DNA of 10,751 bases from Dehalococcoidales bacterium. GTDB taxonomy: Bacteria; Chloroflexota; Dehalococcoidia; Dehalococcoidales; UBA5627. Under the pieces are notes generated by a model that searched no databases, was not told where the DNA came from, and was given only the letters and a program-made list of their open reading frames with translations. This document shows, piece after piece, positions 1-6,605 of the stretch. The stretch spans positions 1-10,751 of the forward strand of contig JAAYNN010000101.1 in NCBI GenBank assembly GCA_012520835.1, written 5' to 3'. The number at the start of each line of letters is the position of its first letter. Within the stretch, counting starts at the first letter, position 1. Position numbers and translations under genes: made by a program.

Positions 1-82
1 ACGATTAGTCAGCCCCCTTTTGTGATTTTACTCCCGACACTTGCCTCGGATATGATGCGATTTTTATAGTAAGTGTGGACGA

Positions 83-727
83 TTAATCAAAACGTGCTGC
101 GCTGGATGCTATATCATTCCATCCATATAGACCTAGGAAAGGAATGGCAGTACCGCCTGGTCTGGTGAAAGAATCCCCTTCAAAATTCTCATGTTCCCAG
201 ATAACACCGCTATCAAGGCCTTGACCTACTACAAAAGATGAAGCTTTATCATTAAAATCACCAAAGGAAGCTCTTGCTTCATTAGCACTTAGACTGATTG
301 AATCACCAAGATAAGTAATATGTTCCCAAAGTGCTACAGCGGCTCTGGTTGCTCCATTATTGTTATTAATCAATTCGGATTGCCCAAACTCATTGTTTAT
401 GAATTTCTCTAAATCCTTAGCAGATGTGAATGCATACAGATTCCCTTCATTATCTAGAGTAAAATGCAAACGTTGGCCGTTAAAAAGCTTAATATCTTCT
501 GGATTATAAAGTACGCCATTAATTGTAACAGGAACCTGTGGAACTACATGTACTATAGCTGCTTCCGCTTCAGCAGACATCGGGTAAAGAGCTTCAAATT
601 CAGATAGAGTCAAATTGCTTGTGCTAATAAATTCTGCACTTGGCTCAGCCATTACAGTGATTGAGGTAGAAAGAACGAGTAACGAAATTAGACCGATAAT
701 CGCTATGAAAAAATTCTTTTTAAACAT
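83..727 (-). CDS. Secreted betagamma-crystallin domain protein
   Basis: The predicted protein has 214 residues and appears to be an exported, probably calcium-binding protein of unknown role. Residues 1-27 form a signal peptide (FKK positive end, hydrophobic core, VMA before the likely cut). The C-terminal ~80 residues carry two Greek-key motifs, each starting with a W-x4-[YF]-x-G stretch (WEHITYLGD near 134, WEHENFEGD near 177) and each holding the calcium-site pattern [ND][ND]xx[ST]S: NDKASS at about 159-164 and NDIASS at about 204-209. The middle region (30-125) is unrecognised. The in-frame GTG six bases upstream shares a base with the AAAAGGAG Shine-Dalgarno site at 733-740, so the ATG at 725-727, five bases from that site, is taken as the start. 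It lies 161 bases downstream of the anti-sigma-like gene on the same strand; a shared role is inference. A peptidase-inhibitor I36-type domain is the main alternative reading of the fold. Confidence 0.8.
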   Translation of the reverse strand: MFKKNFFIAIIGLISLLVLSTSITVMAEPSAEFISTSNLTLSEFEALYPMSAEAEAAIVHVVPQVPVTINGVLYNPEDIKLFNGQRLHFTLDNEGNLYAFTSAKDLEKFINNEFGQSELINNNNGATRAAVALWEHITYLGDSISLSANEARASFGDFNDKASSFVVGQGLDSGVIWEHENFEGDSFTRPGGTAIPFLGLYGWNDIASSAARFD

Positions 728-888
728 AACCACTCCTTTTTAGATAAGATTGCGATTAATAATGTCCGTTAGTTATATTTAAATATACATTTATCATACA
801 TATTAAAACACAAAGAAATAGGTCATATGGTCTTCAAATGTTGCTGTATTGTCCGCAGCTCCTTACCCTCTGAATCTTTGAGAACAAA

Positions 889-1755
889 TTACTTTACTAT
901 GGTTGTAGTAACTTCCTGGTCAATCGGACTACAACTGGTCGATAAAATAGACTCTGACAGCATATCTATAAAAACGAAATACTTGTTTCCTTCATACTCT
1001 ATCCAGAAGCGTGCAGTAAGTTCAGTCCAATAATCAGAAATTATTTCCTCATCCTTAACACAGAACGGACTTCCCCCTCCGGTTTCATGCACAAAATTAC
1101 TAAAACTGCTGCTGGACATATAAGCAGGTATGTAATCGAAATAGTACATGTATATTGAAGCTCCACTTTCTAAAATAGCTTTAATTTCGAGATTAGTGCT
1201 TGCAATTCCTACCAGCTTCTGTTTACTGGCGTCGGTTATCGGCACTGTTTCTATGTCGATTACGTCAACTATTTGACTGGCAAAAGTCCACTTCGAGAGG
1301 TCAACAATAGCAATCTTCCCCTCGCCGATCCTGATAAAATATCTAATGCCGTTTTCTATATCGAATACAGCATCTATTTTGAGTGTATCAGTGTCTATTT
1401 CTCCATATTCAATTATCTCCTTTACTTCCGGGTCGTTTAAAGTTGCTTCCATTGCCATTGCTTCATAGTCTCTTACCAGCGGGGACATGTTAATTGCCAG
1501 GGCAGTTATTAAAAGTAAAATAACTGCAAATGTACTTGCCATTGCTTTTTGCCAAGCAGGTCTATCCGACCTGAAAAAACCGGTTATTATGCTCATAATG
1601 GGTATCCTTCTCCTTTTTGCGGCTGTCGCCGTTTTATTCGAGGCGTATGCATAATTTTCCAATAAAGCCGTTTTCAAGAGCCTTCGATGGGTATGCAGTT
1701 CGGCCTCCGGAAGCCGGGCGCTCTCCAACTTTTTTATTAAATCCTCATTTTTCAT
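889..1755 (-). CDS. Single-pass membrane protein, probable anti-sigma factor
   Basis: The product has 288 residues, encoded 33 bases downstream of the ECF sigma gene on the same strand, the usual place for an anti-sigma factor. Residues 1-70 are charged and presumably cytoplasmic, with LPEAELHTHRRLLKTALL at about 15-32; one hydrophobic segment (about 72-90) follows; the remaining ~195 residues would lie outside the membrane. There is no H-x3-C-x2-C zinc anti-sigma motif and I do not recognise a named family, so the role rests on context and topology. The outer part seems to hold two related units: NDPEVKEIIEYGEI pairs with TNLEIKAILESGASI, and RYFIRIGEGKIAIVDLS pairs with RFWIEYEGNKYFVFIDMLS. 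The start is ATG at 1753-1755, spaced from GAGGTGG (1759-1765); an in-frame TTG lies one codon upstream. Alternative: a membrane sensor or lipoprotein-processing factor unrelated to sigma control. Confidence 0.65.
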   Translation of the reverse strand: MKNEDLIKKLESARLPEAELHTHRRLLKTALLENYAYASNKTATAAKRRRIPIMSIITGFFRSDRPAWQKAMASTFAVILLLITALAINMSPLVRDYEAMAMEATLNDPEVKEIIEYGEIDTDTLKIDAVFDIENGIRYFIRIGEGKIAIVDLSKWTFASQIVDVIDIETVPITDASKQKLVGIASTNLEIKAILESGASIYMYYFDYIPAYMSSSSFSNFVHETGGGSPFCVKDEEIISDYWTELTARFWIEYEGNKYFVFIDMLSESILSTSCSPIDQEVTTTIVK

Positions 1756-1765
1756 CAACCACCTC

Positions 1766-1805
1766 TATAAAGGATAACCGCTGAGTTTCTAAAAAGTTGC
1801 ATTAT
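1766..1805 (-). promoter_or_regulatory. Candidate ECF promoter, copy A (before anti-sigma-like gene)
   Basis: Read on the minus strand, this is ATAATGCAACTTTTT, then 11 unconserved bases, then GGTTATCCTTTATA. The GCAAC block would be the -35 element (ECF -35 elements usually contain AAC) and GGTTATCC, 16 bases further on, the -10 element. The -35 half lies inside the last codons of the sigma gene. A start about 7 bases after the -10 would leave a short leader holding the GAGGTGG ribosome site of the membrane-protein gene. The same two blocks with the same 11-base gap recur before the sigma gene. Promoter function is inferred from the repetition and position. Confidence 0.5.
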
Positions 1806-2361
1806 CTTCCATCAATTTTTTAAGTTTTTTCAGTCCGCGGTGCAGCAGGGATTTTACAGTTCCTTCACGTTTCCCCAGTATGGCGCAGATTTCGCCGGGA
1901 GATTTTTTCTCGAAGTATTTTAATACAATTACTTCCTGGTAAATGCCGGGTAGTTTAACTATGCACTTATGTAGTAAAAGGAAGTCTTCGTGTTTTTGTA
2001 TATCGGCTTCGAGGCGCGCTATTTCAGCGTTAACGCTGACATCATTAATAATCTCTGAAATTATTATGTCCTGCTTAATCAGATTCAGCTGCTTGTTGCG
2101 GTTGTACACGTTCTTGATTTCATTGCCGGCGATGCGATACAGGTAAGCAGAGAAGGAAATGTTGCGCCACTGGAAACGTTTAATTGTTCGAAGAGCCTTG
2201 AGAAATACTTCGGATGTTATATCCTTCGCCGTCTCTATGCTGGCTGTTCTGTTAAGGACATAACCGAATACCTTCGGATAATACTCATCATAAAGCAAAC
2301 CGAATGCATCTGCATCGGTCTTCGCTCTGAAAACCAGCTCTTTTTCGCTCTCTAAATCCAT
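1789..2361 (-). CDS. RNA polymerase sigma factor, ECF (sigma-70 group 4)
   Basis: The 190-residue product has the usual length and two-domain layout of an ECF sigma factor, which directs RNA polymerase to a small set of stress or envelope promoters. Region 2 spans about residues 17-90 (AFGLLYDEYYPKVFGYV, then AKDITSEVFLKAL and the AYLYRIAGNEI stretch). Region 4 spans about 129-183, with LPGIYQEVIVLKYFE and the helix-turn-helix SPGEICAILGKREGTVKSLL that reads the -35 element. A variable linker with a charged helical stretch lies between. The ATG at 2359-2361 has no clear Shine-Dalgarno site; a candidate ECF promoter ends only about 12 bases upstream, so the mRNA may be nearly leaderless. The gene is followed by a membrane protein that is probably its anti-sigma factor. 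The ECF class is clear; subgroup and inducing signal are unknown. Confidence 0.93.
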   Translation of the reverse strand: MDLESEKELVFRAKTDADAFGLLYDEYYPKVFGYVLNRTASIETAKDITSEVFLKALRTIKRFQWRNISFSAYLYRIAGNEIKNVYNRNKQLNLIKQDIIISEIINDVSVNAEIARLEADIQKHEDFLLLHKCIVKLPGIYQEVIVLKYFEKKSPGEICAILGKREGTVKSLLHRGLKKLKKLMEDNATF

Positions 2362-2368
2362 TATGTCT

Positions 2369-2407
2369 TATAAGGATAACCCATTTTAAGACAAAAAGTT
2401 GCATTAT
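2369..2407 (-). promoter_or_regulatory. Candidate autoregulatory ECF promoter, copy B (before sigma gene)
   Basis: On the minus strand this reads ATAATGCAACTTTTT, 11 bases, GGTTATCCTTATA. The first block is identical over 15 of 15 bases to copy A at 1791-1805 and the second differs from copy A only by one missing A in the TATAA run, while the 11 bases between are unrelated. GCAAC as -35 and GGTTATCC as -10 are separated by 16 bases. Only 12 bases separate the -10 block from the sigma start codon, so transcription would begin a few bases before ATG. Confidence 0.5.
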
Positions 2408-2429
2408 TTTTGCCGAAATCAAGGAAAAA

Positions 2430-2465
2430 TTTTTTGAAAAGGGGGAAGCATTGCAGGCTTCCCCC
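2430..2465 (-). terminator. Intrinsic terminator of the radical SAM gene
   Basis: A 9-bp perfect stem, GGGGGAAGC paired with GCTTCCCCC, closes a 7-base loop (2441-2465). On the minus strand it is followed by TTTTC and an A/T run ending in TTTTT. It sits 22 bases past the radical SAM stop codon and upstream of the sigma promoter, which insulates the sigma block from read-through. Confidence 0.85.
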
Positions 2466-2487
2466 TCGAATTGTCATTATTTATTTT

Positions 2488-4518
2488 CTATGAAACTTCA
2501 ATAGCGTCCATCGGGCAGACGTCCAGGCATGCCTTGTCTCCCTGGCACTTGCTGGCATCCGTTACCTTGCAGACACCGCCGTCAATATAGAGAATTTTCT
2601 GTGGGCAGACATCCGTGCAGGCTCCGCAACCGATGCATGATTGTTCGTCGATTTTTACCATTTTCTTGTTTGTTTCCCCCTCTTTTTGAAATTGAGATTT
2701 TTTATTTATACATAGATTGCTAACTTTTTCAAAGCCGCAGGCGTTGCAGGAATGGTAGCGGCAATCCGGAGTCTCTTTCTCTTCCAGCGCCCTTTTATAT
2801 TCCCGCTTCAAGAAATCGACGGAAACGCCGCTATCGATGTGGCTCCAGGGCAGCGCTTCGTCAAGCGGGCGTTCCCTCTGGGTATAGAAATAGGGGTCGA
2901 TTCCCTCCTCGCGGAAGGCATCCAGCCAGATACTGAACTTGAACTGGTCGCCCCAGCCGTCGAAGCAGGCGCCTTTCTGCCAGGCGCGGTAAATCACTTT
3001 TCCCAGTCGGCGGTCGCCACGCGAGATAACCGCCTCCAGCAGGCTTTTCGGATAGTCCTGCCATGAGGGAGCAACATCTTTTCGCTGCAAGCCGCATTTC
3101 AGGATATTCTGCTTGTGATTGATATTCTCTTCGCTGTCCATGGCTGCCCACTGGAAAGGGGTATGCGGTTTGGGCACGAAGGTCGATAATGTCAGGCGCA
3201 GGGAGGGTTTTTTCCCCGGCATGCTTCTGCCGACAGCGCGAATCTTATCTACCAGTTCGATAATGCCTTTGATATCCTCATCGGTTTCGGTGGGTAAACC
3301 GAGCATGAAATAGAGCTTGAGGCTTTTCCAGCCCCTTTCGAAAGCGGCGGAAACGGTATCCAGCACTTCCTGCTCCGGTATGCACTTGTTGATGACTTTC
3401 TGCAGTCTCTGGCTGCCGGCCTCGGGGGCAAAGGTCAGCCCCGATTTTCTCCTGGTCGGCAGCGAATCTATCAGCTTTACCGAATCCACCACCATTCTCA
3501 GGCTGGGAAGCGACAGGGCGATATTCCTGCTGCCGTATTTTTCAACCATTTTTGCCACCAGTTCGTCGATGGCATGATAGTCGCTGGTACTGAGAGATAC
3601 CAGGGCGATTTCATCGTAGCCGGTGTTATCGATAATCTCCCCGGCGGCCTCCAGCACCTCTTCGTGGGAACGCTGGCGCACCGGCCGGTAGGTCATGCCG
3701 GCATGGCAAAAGCGGCAGCCGCGGCTGCAGCCACGGCTGATTTCAATGGCTGCACGGTCATGGATAGCCTCGATAAAGGGAACCACCGGTCTGGTCACCG
3801 GCGGCGGAAGCTCGGAAACAATCTGCCTTTTAATAACCGGAGGGGCTTCGGGGACAAGGGGGGTGATGCTTTTAAAAGTGCCGTCCGCTTCGTATTCCAC
3901 TGCATAAAGGTAGGGGATGTAAATGCCGGGGATGGTCGCCAGATGCTTCAAGAGTTCTTTTCTGGGCGCTTTGTTGCGTTTTCCGTCCCGGATACCGTCC
4001 AAAAGTATCGGCAGCACTTCCTCAACGTCGCCGATTACAAAGAAATCGATGAAATCAGCCATCGGCTCCGGGTTTAAAGTACAGTTGCCGCCGGCAATTA
4101 CCAGCGGGTGTTCTTCCGTCCTTTCAAAGGATAATGGCGGAATCCCTGCCAAGCTGAGCATGTTCAGGATGTTGGTATATGAGAGTTCGTAGCCGAGAGA
4201 GAATCCCACGATATCGAATTCGTTCAGGGGATGCCCGCTTTCCAGGCTTTGCAGCGGGATGCCGGCTTTTTTTATGGCGGCTGCCATATCGACCCACGGG
4301 GCGAAAACCCTCTCTGCCAGAACGTCGGGCTGATTGTTTAGAATCTCGTAGAGAATAGGTATCGCCATATTGGACATGCCGATTTCATAGATATCGGGAT
4401 AGCTTAAGGCGATTTTTATGTCCGTCTGCTGCCAGTCTTTTACGATGCTGTTCCATTCGCCGCCGGTATAACGCGCGGGTTTGGTGACGTTGCATAGAAT
4501 ACTGTCCGGGTAGGCCAA
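2488..4518 (-). CDS. B12-binding-like radical SAM protein with C-terminal ferredoxin domain (TIGR03960-like)
   Basis: The 676-residue protein resembles the TIGR03960 family, whose substrate is not established. Residues 1-200 form a B12-binding-like domain in which the classical DxHxxG reads DIYEIG (42-47), so ordinary base-off cobalamin binding is doubtful. The radical SAM core begins near 255; CSRGCRFC gives the CxxxCxxC ligands at 264, 268 and 271 for the [4Fe-4S] cluster that cleaves S-adenosylmethionine. A cysteine knot follows at 586, 591, 594 and 603. Residues 620-676 are a two-cluster ferredoxin module: cluster I has Cys 628, 631, 634 and 638; cluster II has Cys 658, 664 and 668, with Asp 661 where the second cysteine normally sits. 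The fused ferredoxin could deliver electrons to the radical SAM cluster (inference). The TTG start at 4516-4518 is five bases from GGAGGG. It is a single-gene unit with its own promoter and terminator. Confidence 0.88.
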   Translation of the reverse strand: MAYPDSILCNVTKPARYTGGEWNSIVKDWQQTDIKIALSYPDIYEIGMSNMAIPILYEILNNQPDVLAERVFAPWVDMAAAIKKAGIPLQSLESGHPLNEFDIVGFSLGYELSYTNILNMLSLAGIPPLSFERTEEHPLVIAGGNCTLNPEPMADFIDFFVIGDVEEVLPILLDGIRDGKRNKAPRKELLKHLATIPGIYIPYLYAVEYEADGTFKSITPLVPEAPPVIKRQIVSELPPPVTRPVVPFIEAIHDRAAIEISRGCSRGCRFCHAGMTYRPVRQRSHEEVLEAAGEIIDNTGYDEIALVSLSTSDYHAIDELVAKMVEKYGSRNIALSLPSLRMVVDSVKLIDSLPTRRKSGLTFAPEAGSQRLQKVINKCIPEQEVLDTVSAAFERGWKSLKLYFMLGLPTETDEDIKGIIELVDKIRAVGRSMPGKKPSLRLTLSTFVPKPHTPFQWAAMDSEENINHKQNILKCGLQRKDVAPSWQDYPKSLLEAVISRGDRRLGKVIYRAWQKGACFDGWGDQFKFSIWLDAFREEGIDPYFYTQRERPLDEALPWSHIDSGVSVDFLKREYKRALEEKETPDCRYHSCNACGFEKVSNLCINKKSQFQKEGETNKKMVKIDEQSCIGCGACTDVCPQKILYIDGGVCKVTDASKCQGDKACLDVCPMDAIEVS

Positions 4519-4538
4519 AATTACCCTCCAAAGCCTTA

Positions 4539-4568
4539 ATTATACGTGGAATCGATTCCCTGTTGCAA
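4539..4568 (-). promoter_or_regulatory. Sigma-70-type promoter of the radical SAM gene, with internal palindrome
   Basis: On the minus strand TTGCAA (4563-4568), an 18-base spacer and a perfect TATAAT (4539-4544) lie about 20 bases upstream of the TTG start codon. The spacer contains the perfect 12-base palindrome GGAATCGATTCC (4548-4559), which is well placed for a repressor site. No binding protein can be named. Confidence 0.6.
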
Positions 4569-4637
4569 TATTGTTACAGGACAAGATTGATTTTGCTTAC
4601 AGATGTGAATTTTATAGTGCTTCTTTAAATCCCCGCC

Positions 4638-4676
4638 CCGGATGCTTCGTTCGTCCCTCACGAATTCAGCATGACA
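4638..4676 (-). repeat. REP-like interspersed repeat remnant, copy 1
   Basis: Read on the minus strand this begins TGTCATGCTGAATTCG and ends GACGAACGAAGCATCCGG. It resembles the short GTCAT-n-CTGA...GCGAAG..ATC repeats that recur between genes in many bacterial genomes. A second, shorter relative in the opposite orientation lies at 4723-4752. It is non-coding and sits in the 299-base divergent gap between the radical SAM and HIT genes. The family call is from memory of the pattern and would need copies elsewhere in the genome. Confidence 0.35.
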
Positions 4677-4682
4677 ATTAGT

Positions 4683-4711
4683 TTGACAACCACGAACGGC
4701 TTTATTAATAT
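4683..4711 (+). promoter_or_regulatory. Possible upstream promoter for the HIT gene
   Basis: TTGACA (4683-4688), a 17-base spacer and TAATAT (4706-4711) face the HIT gene, giving a leader of about 100 bases. The -35 is perfect but the -10 matches only four of six. The closer promoter at 4761-4790 is the better candidate, so this may be secondary or fortuitous. Confidence 0.35.
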
Positions 4712-4722
4712 CCGCGCATCAC

Positions 4723-4752
4723 CAGCATGACTGAGGAAGCGAACGATCTGGT
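4723..4752 (+). repeat. REP-like interspersed repeat remnant, copy 2
   Basis: CAGCATGACTGAGG followed by AAGCGAACGATCTGG resembles the minus-strand element at 4638-4676 (shared CATG, CTGA and GCGAACGA/ACGAACGA blocks and a final ATC-GG) but is shorter and in the opposite orientation. The two may be decayed halves of one inverted pair. Similarity is partial. Confidence 0.3.
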
Positions 4753-4760
4753 TTTAGCCT

Positions 4761-4790
4761 TTGACCTTTACCATAAACACATTTTAAAAT
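4761..4790 (+). promoter_or_regulatory. Probable promoter of the HIT gene
   Basis: TTGACC (4761-4766), an 18-base spacer and TAAAAT (4785-4790) each match the sigma-70 consensus at five of six bases. Transcription would begin near 4797, just before the AAGGAG ribosome site at 4806-4811. Confidence 0.55.
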
Positions 4791-4817
4791 AGCATAATAA
4801 CCTGCAAGGAGAATGAA

Positions 4818-5297
4818 ATGGAAAATCTGTGGGCGCCGTGGCGCATGGAATATATCAAGAAAGTCGATGTAGATAAAGAAGGCTGTATATTTTGTCAAAA
4901 ACCGGCTGAGGATAAAGACGCCGAAAATTACATCGTGCACCGCGAAAAATTTAATTTTGTCATTTTAAACCTCTACCCTTATAATCCCGGACACCTGATG
5001 GTAGTCCCTTTCCGGCATCTAGCGACTCCCGAAGATTTAACATCCGAGGAAATGCTGGAACATTACGAACTGGTGCGCAAATGCATCTCGGCGTTAAAAA
5101 AGGCCTCGAATCCGGACGGCTTCAATGTGGGGATGAACCTGGGTAGGGTAGCCGGCGCCGGCATCGATAAGCATATTCATACTCATATCGTACCGCGCTG
5201 GAACGGCGACAACAATTTTATGCCGGTGCTTTCCGATATCAGGGTGGTCAACGAATCGCTTGGGGCAACCTATAAGAAGCTGGCAGGGTGTTTTTAG
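4818..5297 (+). CDS. HIT-family nucleotide hydrolase/phosphorylase, Ap4A phosphorylase-like
   Basis: The 159-residue cytosolic protein carries the histidine triad HIHTHIV (His 119, 121, 123), whose middle histidine attacks the alpha-phosphate of a nucleotide substrate in this superfamily. The N-terminal ENLWAPWRMEYI and the CIFC pair at 23-26 resemble the mycobacterial Ap4A phosphorylase (Rv2613c) branch more than the short HinT branch; NLYPYNPGHLMVVP (51-64) is the usual core strand. Removal of Ap4A or related dinucleotides is therefore the likely role, but the exact substrate is not settled by sequence. The ATG is six bases from AAGGAG. Its stop codon overlaps the hisS stop on the other strand by four bases, so no terminator fits between the two convergent genes. 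Confidence 0.87.
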   Translation: MENLWAPWRMEYIKKVDVDKEGCIFCQKPAEDKDAENYIVHREKFNFVILNLYPYNPGHLMVVPFRHLATPEDLTSEEMLEHYELVRKCISALKKASNPDGFNVGMNLGRVAGAGIDKHIHTHIVPRWNGDNNFMPVLSDIRVVNESLGATYKKLAGCF

Positions 5298-6544
5298 CCC
5301 GTCAACCTGTCAGCAAGGCTGTCTGTCGGCAGCGTCTCCTGCCTGTTGCCTTTCATATCTTTCAGAACGACAGTGCCAGCCGCCACCTCTTCATCGCCGA
5401 TGATGATTGCGAATTGCATATCGAGATTGTTGGCCTGTCTCAGCTGCGCCTTGAGGCTTTTAGCCCCGGTCGATTGGATGACGCCAATGCCGGCCTGGCG
5501 TAGATCCGATGCCAGTTTTATGGCCGCTTCCCGGGCATTTTCTCCCATGCTGGCTAAGAATACCGAGGGTTTCTTTACCGGCGGTACTTCGATGCCCTCC
5601 CTTTTTAAATTGAGGATGATTCTCTCGGTGCCGGCGGCAAAACCGGTGGCCGGCGTGGGTTTGCCTTCCAGTTCAGCAATCAGGTTATCATAGCGCCCGC
5701 CGCCACCGAGGGTATTCTGGCTGCCCTCGATTTCTGGCTGGATTTCAAAAACCGTCCTAGTATAATAATCCAGTCCGCGCACCAGTTTATGATCGACGGT
5801 ATATGGCAGCTCCATCCTGTCGAGGTATTTTTTAAGCAGGTTGAAATGACCGGCACAGGCCGCACACAGGAAATGCTCGCTCTTCGGGGCATTATCCACA
5901 AACTTCTGGCAGGTAAGCTGCTTGCAGTCCAGGAGCCTTAAGGTGTTGCGCTCCTTCCTTGTCCGGCAGTCTTTGCAGAGCTGTTCAACATATTTGTCAT
6001 AATATTTACGCAGGTTGTCCAAATAGTTCGGGCGGCAATCGGAACAGCCGATGCTGTTGATTATCAGCGATATTTTTTTAAGCCCCAGCGCCTGGTAGAA
6101 GCGCCATGCCATTTCGATCACTTCTGCATCTATTACCGGGTCGGCATCACCGATGGCTTCATAGCCGAACTGGTGAAATTCGCGCAGTCTTCCGGCCTGC
6201 GGCCTTTCGTATCTGTAAATCGAAGTCAGATAAAATAGTTTTACCGGCTGCGGCAGGTTGGCCATGCCGTGTTCGATATAAGCGCGGCAGACCGAGGCTG
6301 TTCCTTCCGGCCTCAATGTTATATCGTTGTCTCCCTTGTCTTTGAAAGAGTACATCTCCTTTTGGACGATATCGGTGCCGTCTCCGATACCGCGGGCAAA
6401 GAGCCTGGTACTTTCAAAAGTCGGGGTGTCGATGCGCTCATATCCGTATAAACTGCATATGGCAGAGGCTTTTTCTTCTATATATCTCCAGTAAGCCTGT
6501 TCCTGGGGTAGAATATCTGCTGTTCCTCGCGGTGCCTGATACAC
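5294..6544 (-). CDS. hisS: Histidyl-tRNA synthetase
   Basis: The 416-residue product is a full-length class II aminoacyl-tRNA synthetase that charges tRNA-His. Motif 2 is RYERPQAGRLREFHQFG (111-127). The histidine-specific signatures are LVRGLDYYTRTVFE (254-267) and GGGGRYDNLI (280-289); motif 3 is GFAAGTERIIL (301-311). The C-terminal anticodon-binding domain runs from about 325 to the end. Between motif 2 and the LVRGLDYY signature is an insertion with eight cysteines in four groups (167/170, 190/193, 207/212, 227/230), probably metal-binding; this cysteine-rich form occurs in a subset of bacterial HisRS. The start is GTG at 6542-6544, five bases from AGGAG (6550-6554); the ATG that overlaps it by one base is out of frame. 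It is divergent from rel across 114 bases, and I see no convincing promoter for it there. Confidence 0.95.
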   Translation of the reverse strand: MYQAPRGTADILPQEQAYWRYIEEKASAICSLYGYERIDTPTFESTRLFARGIGDGTDIVQKEMYSFKDKGDNDITLRPEGTASVCRAYIEHGMANLPQPVKLFYLTSIYRYERPQAGRLREFHQFGYEAIGDADPVIDAEVIEMAWRFYQALGLKKISLIINSIGCSDCRPNYLDNLRKYYDKYVEQLCKDCRTRKERNTLRLLDCKQLTCQKFVDNAPKSEHFLCAACAGHFNLLKKYLDRMELPYTVDHKLVRGLDYYTRTVFEIQPEIEGSQNTLGGGGRYDNLIAELEGKPTPATGFAAGTERIILNLKREGIEVPPVKKPSVFLASMGENAREAAIKLASDLRQAGIGVIQSTGAKSLKAQLRQANNLDMQFAIIIGDEEVAAGTVVLKDMKGNRQETLPTDSLADRLTG

Positions 6545-6605
6545 ATTAGCTCCTGTCTATTCCCGGCTGGAATACCGGATCAGCCAAAGAATCAACCGAA
6601 ATACT

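Noticed and set aside
1..89. Near-direct repeat ACGATTAGTCA (1-11) and ACGATTAATCA (79-89) around the crystallin gene's 3' end
   Set aside because: 10 of 11 matches in short AT-rich sequence, with no other shared flank; likely chance. Nothing else is visible in 1-82, and ACACTT/AAGTGT arms there are too far apart for a terminator.
816..844. Possible third ECF promoter upstream of the crystallin gene (GCAACATTT on the minus strand)
   Set aside because: The -35-like block matches 8 of 9, but the sequence 16 bases on (ACCTATTT) matches GGTTATCC at only three positions. Too weak to claim that the crystallin gene belongs to the same regulon.
3574..4077. Long plus-strand open frame (167 codons) opposite the radical SAM gene
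   Set aside because: It is antisense to clearly conserved domain-coding sequence, has no recognisable protein features and reflects GC-biased codons on the real strand. The same holds for the 192- and 138-codon frames opposite rel.
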